Shown here piece after piece: positions 1-5,271 of a stretch of DNA of 5,271 nt. The position numbers were made by a program, and so were the translations under genes. This DNA comes from Candidatus Heimdallarchaeota archaeon (GTDB taxonomy: Archaea; Asgardarchaeota; Heimdallarchaeia; JABLTI01). Position 1 is the stretch's first letter. Every line of letters starts with the position of its first letter. The stretch covers positions 1 through 5,271 of the forward strand of contig DAOUWQ010000149.1 of the NCBI GenBank assembly GCA_030667035.1, read 5' to 3'. The notes beneath the pieces were generated by a model that did no database searches, had not been told where the DNA came from, and worked only from the letters and a program-made list of their open reading frames with translations.

Positions 1-750
1 AGAACCAATATCATTTTCTCCTTTCTTGACTCCACGTATTATTTCAGGCTCTCCAACAACATCACTGTAAGTAAGCTGTTTGATAGAATAAGGTAGACCA
101 AGTCGGTCATCTTTTATTATATCTAAGAGACCCATTGCTTGGAATGCGGCTTCAATTGCTAATGGATTAGCAAATAATTCTTTTACATCCCAACTAAACT
201 GATTATTTATTGGGATAGAACCAACAGCAGTAATTTCTTTATCAATGGTATTTATTGATTTAAGAACTTGGAATAGTGAACCATGGGGAAGAATCTGATA
301 GATGTCTCCCTTGTTGATTAATTGCTTCTTAGCTAATTTCACCTTCGATTTTTCAGCTGCTTTTCGTGGACCAAAGATTACATTACCTTTGAAATGAAGT
401 TTGGTATCACCAAGTTTCTTTCCATCTTTAATGAAATCGGATTCAATACAAACTTCAGGTTTTGAACCATATGATATTCGAGCTTTAAGTGTTCGAGGAT
501 TATCTTTAATGAATTTGATAGCAGAGCGAAACTCTACATTATCAAAACCACAGATCACTTTCTTTGGATAAGCAAGTTTTGCTAGCTCAGCAAATAATTC
601 CATACCCATCACACCAGGTAAGAACGGAACAGCATCAAAACGATGATGATCGAGGTAGAGGTCAGTTGTGAGTGCGAATTCTCTTTCAGTGGTTATTGAT
701 CCATCATAATTTCGTTTAATACTACCCAACATGGGGTATGCCTTGCTATC
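1..750 (-). other. Dehydratase (DH) domain, double hotdog, cut by the window edge
   Basis: Residues 1508-1757. The domain removes water from the beta-hydroxyacyl-ACP to give an enoyl-ACP. The first hotdog carries YLDHHRFDAVPFLPGVMGME (1539-1558), where His1543 aligns with the catalytic His of DH domains (H, then P-G nine and ten residues on). The second hotdog contains YQILPHGSLFQVLKSI (1658-1673), matching the HGPxF pattern, and NPLAIEAAFQAMGLLD (1702-1717), matching the L-D-A-A-x-Q segment that normally supplies the catalytic Asp. Here that position is Glu1707. The strand GLPYSIKQLTYSD (1725-1737) follows. The last strands and anything after the DH are beyond base 1. Confidence 0.87.
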
Positions 751-3700
751 AACAGTTACTGCTGGTAAAGGTGAATCCATTAGGACGCCTAACTTACCGG
801 CTATAACAACTTCAGCATCTTGTCCTGATTCTAATTCATTGATGAAGGCATCTATTCCATCATTCAATTGAATAGTAGTAACTCCGGCATATTCCAGAAC
901 AGTCATTATTGAACCTCTGGTAGCCATACCTACATCTGCCCAAGCAGACCAACAAATAGATGTTGCTCGTATGCCCTTTGCTCTAAGATTCCAGCAACTC
1001 TTTGAAAGGTAATCATTAGCAGCTGAATAATCAACTTGTCCGCCATTTCCATATCGTCCTGCAACAGAGGCGAAACAAATGATGAATTGAATTTTCTTCA
1101 AATCAATGTTATTGATTAAATTATCATACCCAATCGCTTTGACATCATAAACGCTATTGAAATCAACGAGCTCTTTGTCAGCAATGAGTTTAGATACTTC
1201 TAATCCAGCACCGTGAACAATACCTGTTATTGAAGTTTTGAAGTCAGAAACAACTTTTAGTAAAGTTTTTTCCATTTTCTCAGTGTCAACAACATCAACA
1301 GAATAATACTTTGTTTTTGAACCCAAGGATACAAGTTCTTGTACTCCTTTCTGGATGGCAATAGCTTTAGCTGTCTTTGACCAAGCTCTCTCGATTTTAA
1401 CAGGGGTAACTCTGTCATCTGTTTCTTTCATTTTGGCTACCATAGCATTTTTGAGCTCTGTTAATCCAGCTTCATCAAGTGCAAGTAGCTCTTTGATATT
1501 CTTTGGAATTTTCGTTCGACCAAACAATGCCAGTTGTGCTTGATATTTTTCAGCTATTTTCTTAGTGATTTCAAAGGTAATTCCTTGTGCGCCACCAGTG
1601 ATAACTATTAGATCATCTTTTGTTGGTTCGAATTTCTCTGTTGCTTCTTCCAATTCTTCTACAGTTGTAATGAAGATTTGGCGTTTTCCAGCAGAATTGT
1701 ATAATACTTCTACTGAACCATCACCAGAGCATAACTCATCAATTGCTTGTTTTGGTTTTTGACAGCTAACAACTTTAACCGTTCCACCAACAAACTCTCG
1801 AGCAAGTGCTTTAGTAAAACCAGTTAAAGAGCCGACAATAGGATTGGATTTTATTTGTTTCCAACCAAGGTTTTCAGATTGATTGTCTATAGCTAATACA
1901 ATTGGATTCTCATTAAAGGATAAATATCGACTGCAAACGAAAAAGCTTCGAGCAACAAGATCATGTTTATTTTGATCTGTTGTTCTTGGTGTTACGAAAA
2001 CAAAACCATCAACTTTTTCTTCAGGTAAAGCAGCTTGGAGTTTCTCAAGCGATTTCATTGATTTCAGGTTGATTGTTTTTATAACTTGAGCTTTTCTCTT
2101 CTCCAAAATTGCTACAATATCTTTAGTAAAGATGTTATTATCGCCAACAACAACAAATTGCTTCTGTTTGATATCTAAGCCTTTAGTCTTAATTTGAGAA
2201 GGAATTAATTGAGGTAGCATTCTTTTAGCAGGAACTTTTTCGATTGGTTTCTTAGCGGCTTGACTGTCAAGAGTCGATTTTCCTCCGGAGCCAACACGAT
2301 CAGAAACATATTGAGCAATCTTTGTAATCGTTGAATAATCTTGAATACGAATTCCTTCTTCTCGAGGCAAGTCCCATTTAGATCGAAGAATACCAAATAT
2401 TTCTGCTTGTTTAACAGTGTCAATACCAAGATCTTCCTCAAGATGCATATCTGCTTCTAACATATCTTGTGGATAACCAGTTTTTTCAGATACAAGGTCA
2501 ATAATTGCTTTCGAAATCTCACCGATTGAAACTGAAGCTGTTCCAGCTACGGTAGTAGCTCCTACGGTTGAGGGAGCTGCACCACCCATTTTTGTTGCAA
2601 GATATTCAGCTATTTTATTTACTGAATAGTAATCTTGGATTCTAACTCCTTCCTCTCTGGGTAAATCATACTGCGATCGTAACATACCAAATAATTCGGC
2701 TTGTTTAACAGTGTCAATACCAAGATCTTCCTCAAGATGCATATCCGCTTCAATCATATCTGCAGGATAGCCAGTCTTTTGGGAAAGCAACGAAGTAATC
2801 ATAGTAACAATTTCACTATTCGATGCAGAAGAAACGGCTGCTCGCGGTCCTTTAGCTTGTTGTGGGGTTTTAACTACATTAGGATCCTCAGACATTCTCA
2901 ATGTTTTATTAACAATCTCCATCGTAGAGCGACTGCCACCTAAAGCTGCTAACCAGCGATCATAGCCCTTGCTATCAAATCGTCCATTAGCGGTATTCAA
3001 ACGGAGCAAAGATAAGGTCAATTGTGAACCAAACCCAGCAGCAAATCGCAGAGCATATTTAACATCATATTTGCCACCTTTTGAAAGATTGAGTGGACCC
3101 AATTCAGGATCAACTTCCTTGAAGTTTGCTACAGGAGGAACAATTCCTTTTTCGAGAATCTTTACTGCAACAACATCCTCAATGCCAGCTCCCATCGCGT
3201 GACCTGTGAATCCTTTGGTATTAGCAATAACGATTTTATCTAGCGAAGCACCAAAAGTTTTTCTCAGTGCATCTATTTCAGCAGAAGCACTTCCGCCTCT
3301 CGCAGGTGTATAAGTTTCATGGCTAACAAAAACTAATTGCTTTGCAATATCATCTCGAGAGATATTGAACCTCTTTTCTATTTTTGTAATGAAATTGTTC
3401 ATTTGAGATGAGATGTGTTCACGATCTAATCGTGTTCCATGGAATGCTGAATTAACTATATGTGTACCCATTAAGTCAACAATTGGTTTTATTCCTCTTT
3501 CATTCATTGCTGATTCAGATTCTAAAACAAGACCAACTGCACCCATTCCGACAATCATTCCATGTCGTCTATTATCGAATGGCAAAGCAGCTTCTTTCAC
3601 TTTAGCAGAAGTTGTTGCTGCACCTACAGCTAGGAAACCTGAACCAAACCATTCAAACATATTATTATTTGTAACATCATCAGCAGCAATAACAATTACT

Positions 3701-5271
3701 CGTTTGCACCGTCCATTTCGAATCCAATCTTCGCCAATGGCAATAGCTTGTGTTGTTGAAGAGCACGCTGCATTTACTTGTGTATTTGGACCTCTTGCAC
3801 GAATGAATTGAGCAAATTGTGAATGTCCCATCGAAAGTATTTCGAATAAGAATTTACGACTGAATTGGAATTTCGAATCTTTATCACCATCTAGTGCAAC
3901 TTTGTTCGTTTCAAACCACTTGGTAATTTTATCTCGAGCGATTTTAGTAGATAACTGTTGAATTAGTTCGTTGAATAGTAAAATTGTTTCTTCCTTTTTC
4001 TTTGTAGCAAATTTATCTGTTAGATAATCAGAAATAGTTGAAATCAAATTATCATAAGCAGGAAATGCAGAAGCGAAAACAATACCAGTATCATCTCTCA
4101 TTGCTTCTGGTAAAACCCAGCCTTTGGATATTTCTTTTCCAACGGAAGTTTTAACTTTCTGGGGCATTAAAGGAATACCAGCGTCTCTTAGAGCTTCTAT
4201 TCCAGCTGCAAATGCTAATTGGAACGTAATATCGAGAATTTCTGCATATTCTGCTTGCACACCATATTCTTTAGAAAGATCAAACTCTCCTTTTTGTGCT
4301 GCAAGTTTTATTACTTCACCAACATCAGATATTGTTTGGAATTGTGCTCCTTTAACAGCATCTTTCACTAATCGGACAATATTCTTATCGACCATCTTTT
4401 CTTTCAATTCAGCGGGGATTTTTTCTATGAAATTTTCACCGGAAAGAATTGCATCGAAATTAGACTCATCGAATACTTTACGCTTTTTACCGGGTAACCC
4501 TATTGCCACTCCAGTTATTCCTACAGCATCAGTAACGATATCCAATTTTTCTAATGCTTTTTTAGTTTCTATTGCTTTTGCGATTATATTCTTGTAAGTA
4601 TCATAACCTGCTTTGAGGAACGCATTGATGGCTGGCGCTTGTAATTGTAAGTAATCGCTAAAATCATCATTTTTAGTTATCTGAGTTAAATCTCCATATA
4701 CTAATGAATCAAATGGAGATTCTTTGGTAATGATTTGAGGTTTACCAATCGAAGGAGCAATTGAGGTCGTTGCCAATGCCTGCTTCTTGAAGAAACCCTT
4801 TGCTGGGTTTCTAAATTCTTCGCTATAAATCGAATCATCTTTGTTTGGAATCTTTAATGGATAACCAAAAGCACCGAGAGCAGCAACTACTTCGTTGAAA
4901 TGTTGCATACCTCCTCTCTTAGGATGATTTGATGCTAGAGCAACAATATCTTTCTTATCTTCAAGAATAGATTTAGCAAAACTTGTTAGTACATATTTAG
5001 GACCAATTTCAATGAATGTCCTTACACCATATTCCTCGTACATATTTGTAATCTGCTTCATCCACTCAACAGGAGAATAAACTTGTTTACAGAGCAAGTC
5101 AATAATTTCTTGTCTGGTTTCTGGATAAATTCCTCCAGTAACATTACTCGAAAGAGCAATTGATGGTTTGCTATATGTCAGCTTCTCAAGTGATTCTCTT
5201 AGGAATTTCTCAGCAGGAGCAACAATTTCTGAATGAAATGCTGCAGAAACAGGTAAAGGTATTGCAGTAAT
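1..5271 (-). CDS. Type I fatty-acid/polyketide megasynthase (AT-KS-ACP-ACP-KR-DH), partial at both ends
   Basis: One reading frame is open across all 1757 codons, with no stop and no frameshift. Domain signatures appear in a sensible order within it: AT end, KS, two ACPs, KR with its structural half, and DH. These are the activities for elongating a thioester-bound acyl chain by two carbons, then reducing and dehydrating it, in the cytoplasm. The overall character resembles PUFA synthase (PfaA-like) and related secondary-lipid synthases: tandem ACPs with a D-L-G-I-D core, a KR with a large insertion, and a PfaA-style structural half before the KR. The AT-before-KS order differs from the common KS-AT order. 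Neither end of the gene is visible, so total length, start site, promoter and operon partners are unknown. The product is not predictable from this piece; a long-chain or polyunsaturated lipid is a guess based on family resemblance. Confidence 0.95.
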   Translation of the reverse strand, partial: MTAIPLPVSAAFHSEIVAPAEKFLRESLEKLTYSKPSIALSSNVTGGIYPETRQEIIDLLCKQVYSPVEWMKQITNMYEEYGVRTFIEIGPKYVLTSFAKSILEDKKDIVALASNHPKRGGMQHFNEVVAALGAFGYPLKIPNKDDSIYSEEFRNPAKGFFKKQALATTSIAPSIGKPQIITKESPFDSLVYGDLTQITKNDDFSDYLQLQAPAINAFLKAGYDTYKNIIAKAIETKKALEKLDIVTDAVGITGVAIGLPGKKRKVFDESNFDAILSGENFIEKIPAELKEKMVDKNIVRLVKDAVKGAQFQTISDVGEVIKLAAQKGEFDLSKEYGVQAEYAEILDITFQLAFAAGIEALRDAGIPLMPQKVKTSVGKEISKGWVLPEAMRDDTGIVFASAFPAYDNLISTISDYLTDKFATKKKEETILLFNELIQQLSTKIARDKITKWFETNKVALDGDKDSKFQFSRKFLFEILSMGHSQFAQFIRARGPNTQVNAACSSTTQAIAIGEDWIRNGRCKRVIVIAADDVTNNNMFEWFGSGFLAVGAATTSAKVKEAALPFDNRRHGMIVGMGAVGLVLESESAMNERGIKPIVDLMGTHIVNSAFHGTRLDREHISSQMNNFITKIEKRFNISRDDIAKQLVFVSHETYTPARGGSASAEIDALRKTFGASLDKIVIANTKGFTGHAMGAGIEDVVAVKILEKGIVPPVANFKEVDPELGPLNLSKGGKYDVKYALRFAAGFGSQLTLSLLRLNTANGRFDSKGYDRWLAALGGSRSTMEIVNKTLRMSEDPNVVKTPQQAKGPRAAVSSASNSEIVTMITSLLSQKTGYPADMIEADMHLEEDLGIDTVKQAELFGMLRSQYDLPREEGVRIQDYYSVNKIAEYLATKMGGAAPSTVGATTVAGTASVSIGEISKAIIDLVSEKTGYPQDMLEADMHLEEDLGIDTVKQAEIFGILRSKWDLPREEGIRIQDYSTITKIAQYVSDRVGSGGKSTLDSQAAKKPIEKVPAKRMLPQLIPSQIKTKGLDIKQKQFVVVGDNNIFTKDIVAILEKRKAQVIKTINLKSMKSLEKLQAALPEEKVDGFVFVTPRTTDQNKHDLVARSFFVCSRYLSFNENPIVLAIDNQSENLGWKQIKSNPIVGSLTGFTKALAREFVGGTVKVVSCQKPKQAIDELCSGDGSVEVLYNSAGKRQIFITTVEELEEATEKFEPTKDDLIVITGGAQGITFEITKKIAEKYQAQLALFGRTKIPKNIKELLALDEAGLTELKNAMVAKMKETDDRVTPVKIERAWSKTAKAIAIQKGVQELVSLGSKTKYYSVDVVDTEKMEKTLLKVVSDFKTSITGIVHGAGLEVSKLIADKELVDFNSVYDVKAIGYDNLINNIDLKKIQFIICFASVAGRYGNGGQVDYSAANDYLSKSCWNLRAKGIRATSICWSAWADVGMATRGSIMTVLEYAGVTTIQLNDGIDAFINELESGQDAEVVIAGKLGVLMDSPLPAVTVDSKAYPMLGSIKRNYDGSITTEREFALTTDLYLDHHRFDAVPFLPGVMGMELFAELAKLAYPKKVICGFDNVEFRSAIKFIKDNPRTLKARISYGSKPEVCIESDFIKDGKKLGDTKLHFKGNVIFGPRKAAEKSKVKLAKKQLINKGDIYQILPHGSLFQVLKSINTIDKEITAVGSIPINNQFSWDVKELFANPLAIEAAFQAMGLLDIIKDDRLGLPYSIKQLTYSDVVGEPEIIRGVKKGENDIGS
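772..1620 (-). other. Ketoreductase (KR) catalytic domain, SDR fold
   Basis: Residues 1218-1500. The domain reduces the ACP-bound beta-ketoacyl group to a beta-hydroxyacyl group with NADPH. The cofactor loop is TGGAQGIT (1225-1232), followed by ALFGRT (1248-1253) at the end of strand 2, where an Arg suits NADPH. Strand 4 reads GIVHGAGLE (1350-1358). Catalytic residues in extended-SDR KR order are Lys1378 (YDVKAIG), Ser1402 (CFASVAGRYGN), Tyr1415 and Asn1419 (VDYSAANDYLSK). The strand 6 region SICWSAWADVGMA (1438-1450) is typical. An insertion of about 65 residues (near 1252-1317) sits after strand 2; such insertions are usual in PUFA-synthase-like KRs. All catalytic residues are present, so the domain should be active. 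Confidence 0.93.
1627..2166 (-). other. Structural (non-catalytic) half of the ketoreductase
   Basis: Residues 1036-1215. Large type I KRs consist of a degenerate Rossmann half followed by the catalytic half. Here the degenerate half begins at KQFVVVGDNNIF (1037-1048), where a nucleotide-binding loop would be but without the full glycine motif. It continues through VDGFVFVTPRT (1087-1097) and a helix-turn segment NPIVGSLTGFTKALAREF (1143-1160), and ends with VEVLYNSAGKRQIFITTV (1187-1204). The LTGFTKALAREF and VEVLY..GKR patterns are characteristic of this half in PUFA-type and related synthases. It is preceded by a Lys/Pro-rich linker (993-1035). It is expected to stabilise the KR rather than catalyse. 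Confidence 0.8.
2296..2520 (-). other. Acyl carrier domain 2 (ACP2), Thr at the cofactor site
   Basis: Residues 918-992. Same fold and order as ACP1, exactly 98 residues further along: helix 1 EISKAIIDLVSEKTGYP (918-934), the core EEDLGIDTVKQAEIFG (945-960), DLPREEGIRIQDYSTI, and KIAQYVSDRVG (984-994). The position expected to carry phosphopantetheine is Thr952 (bases 2416-2418). The core from E939 to E957 is identical in protein sequence to ACP1. Differences are conservative and cluster in the outer helices, which suggests both copies are under selection to keep folding. Confidence 0.92.
2405..2451 (-). repeat. 47-bp exact direct repeat, copy in ACP2
   Basis: Identical base for base to 2699-2745, at an offset of 294 bp (98 codons). 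It encodes the D-M-H-L to K-Q-A core around the cofactor site. It lies in coding sequence and is part of the ACP duplication rather than a mobile repeat. Confidence 0.97.
2521..2586 (-). other. Ala/Thr/Ser/Val-rich inter-ACP linker
   Basis: Residues 896-917, between the two carrier domains. They consist almost entirely of small residues: Gly, Ala, Ser, Thr, Val and Pro. This is the low-complexity composition expected of a mobile tether between tandem ACPs. There is no catalytic motif. Confidence 0.7.
2587..2817 (-). other. Acyl carrier domain 1 (ACP1), Thr at the cofactor site
   Basis: Residues 819-895. ACP domains carry the acyl chain on a 4'-phosphopantetheine arm. The four-helix pattern is visible: helix 1 around EIVTMITSLLSQKTGYP (820-836), the helix 2 core EEDLGIDTVKQAELFG (847-862), then DLPREEGVRIQDYYSV and a final helix KIAEYLATKMG (886-896). 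The attachment position, normally Ser in D-S-L/I, is Thr854 (bases 2710-2712). By eye ACP1 matches ACP2 at about 53 of 79 aligned positions, so they arose by duplication. Tandem ACPs are typical of PUFA-type synthases. Confidence 0.92.
2699..2745 (-). repeat. 47-bp exact direct repeat, copy in ACP1
   Basis: Partner of 2405-2451. Identity stops at a synonymous GCG/GCA difference on the N-terminal side and at a GCC/GCA difference on the C-terminal side. Outside the tract the two ACPs differ at many synonymous sites even where the amino acids match. Confidence 0.97.
2821..2991 (-). other. Post-KS linker with a WLAALGG / NKTLR motif
   Basis: Residues 761-817. This segment joins the KS to ACP1. 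The first part, including YDRWLAALGG (770-779) and MEIVNKTLRM (784-793), looks conserved and structured. From memory, a similar motif follows the KS in related large synthases. The second part (794-817) is rich in Pro, Gln, Ala and Ser and is probably a flexible tether allowing ACP1 to move between active sites. Confidence 0.55.
2992..4527 (-). other. Beta-ketoacyl synthase (KS) domain, divergent subfamily
   Basis: Residues 249-760. The domain catalyses decarboxylative Claisen condensation of the acyl chain with the extender on ACP. It opens with VGITGVAIGLPG (250-261). The nucleophile is Cys503 in VNAACSSTTQAIAIGEDW. The two catalytic histidines are His651 in VSHETYTPARGGSASAE and His691 in NTKGFTGHAMGAGIED, with the conserved Lys686. 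Cys-to-His (148) and His-to-His (40) spacings are close to those of E. coli FabF (140 and 37). The PFDNRRHGMIVGMGA motif (564-578) corresponds to the usual PFDxxRxGxxxGEGA. The domain ends at AAGFGSQLTLSLLR (744-757), where most PKS KSs have FGGTN. About 254 residues precede the Cys, some 80 more than in typical modular KSs. All catalytic residues are present, so activity is expected. Confidence 0.93.
4528..4845 (-). other. Unassigned AT-KS linker region
   Basis: Residues 143-248. I recognise no catalytic motif here. The first half is polar and probably flexible (NKDDSIYSEEFRNPAKGFF, then a Thr/Ser/Pro stretch around 166-176). The second half is likely helical, with SDYLQLQAPAINAFLKAG (205-222) and a Lys/Ala/Ile-rich helix to about 243. 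This resembles the helical segments that often precede KS domains in type I synthases. It could be a docking or structural linker, or a small domain I do not recognise. Confidence 0.55.
4846..5271 (-). other. Acyltransferase (AT) domain, C-terminal part
   Basis: Residues 1-142. AT domains move an acyl unit, usually malonyl, from CoA to the ACP. The visible part starts just before the catalytic His motif VSAAFHS (residues 8-14, His13). It continues through the conserved FIEIGPKYVLTSFAK stretch (86-100), typical of the C-terminal end of malonyl-CoA:ACP transacylases. It ends with the post-AT segment around FNEVVAALGAFGYPLKIP (125-142). The serine nucleophile (GHSxG) would lie upstream, beyond base 5271. 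The four residues ending at His13 read AAFH. This is close to the HAFH of malonyl-selective PKS ATs and unlike the YASH of methylmalonyl ATs, so malonyl is the inferred substrate. Confidence 0.88.

Noticed and set aside
2205..2441. Minus-strand open frame of 78 codons in another frame
   Set aside because: It overlaps ACP2 and the following linker in a shifted frame. The main frame carries the ACP motif; this one has none.
2405..2745. The paired 47-bp repeats as a CRISPR array or mobile-element ends
   Set aside because: There are only two copies, both encode the same ACP core in frame at exactly 98 codons apart, and the intervening sequence is ordinary ACP coding sequence.
2206..2900. Internal Met codons in the linkers flanking the ACPs (for example residues 793 and 1018) as possible starts of separate proteins
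   Set aside because: The frame runs through without a stop and the domains on both sides belong to one synthase. I see no intergenic gap or convincing ribosome-binding site.
1355..3202. Other plus-strand open frames (1355-1543, 1565-1762, 2701-2943, 2969-3202)
   Set aside because: All are short and antisense to well-supported KR, ACP and KS coding sequence, with no motifs of their own.
3413..3811. Plus-strand open frame of 132 codons
   Set aside because: It lies opposite the KS active-site region (Cys503 to about residue 620), whose motifs are clear on the minus strand. The plus-strand product resembles no family.
4124..4597. Plus-strand open frame of 157 codons
   Set aside because: It is antisense to the KS N-terminal half, has no recognisable motif and a composition rich in Ser, Ile and Phe, as expected from the complement of a conserved gene.
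4702..4710. D-S-L tripeptide at residues 188-190 as a possible extra carrier site
   Set aside because: It lacks the preceding L-G-x of an ACP core and is not followed by an ACP-like helix pattern. It sits in the AT-KS linker and is most likely coincidental.

Overview
The whole window lies inside one very large gene on the minus strand. Reading the reverse complement from base 5271 to base 1 gives 1757 consecutive sense codons with no stop. Neither the start nor the stop codon is inside the window. Residue n below means codon n of this open frame and occupies bases 5272-3n to 5274-3n. There is no intergenic DNA, RNA gene, mobile element or CRISPR array.

The product is an internal piece of a multidomain type I fatty-acid/polyketide synthase, related to the bacterial secondary-lipid (PUFA synthase, PfaA-like) megasynthases. 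In protein order (high to low coordinates) I read: the C-terminal part of a malonyl-type acyltransferase (AT, residues 1-142); an unassigned linker of about 106 residues; a divergent ketosynthase (KS, 249-760); a post-KS linker; two tandem acyl-carrier domains (ACP1 818-895, ACP2 918-992); a non-catalytic structural half of a ketoreductase (1036-1215); the catalytic ketoreductase (KR, 1218-1500); and a double-hotdog dehydratase (DH, 1508 to the window edge).

Together these would load an extender unit, condense it onto a growing acyl chain, carry it on the ACPs, reduce the beta-ketone and dehydrate the alcohol to an enoyl product. No enoyl reductase or release domain is visible; these would have to lie outside the window.

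The most notable points are: both ACPs have Thr where the phosphopantetheine-bearing Ser is expected; a 47-bp tract around that site is identical at every synonymous position between the two ACPs while flanking sequence has diverged; AT precedes KS; the KS has a long N-terminal half and an atypical HETYT motif; and the DH has Glu where the usual catalytic Asp would be. From memory, several of these look like traits of a recurring family of large bacterial synthases rather than decay.

The DNA is AT-rich (about 37-38 % G+C in rows counted by eye). Arg is encoded mostly by CGA and AGA. This suggests a low-GC prokaryote, but I cannot name a lineage.
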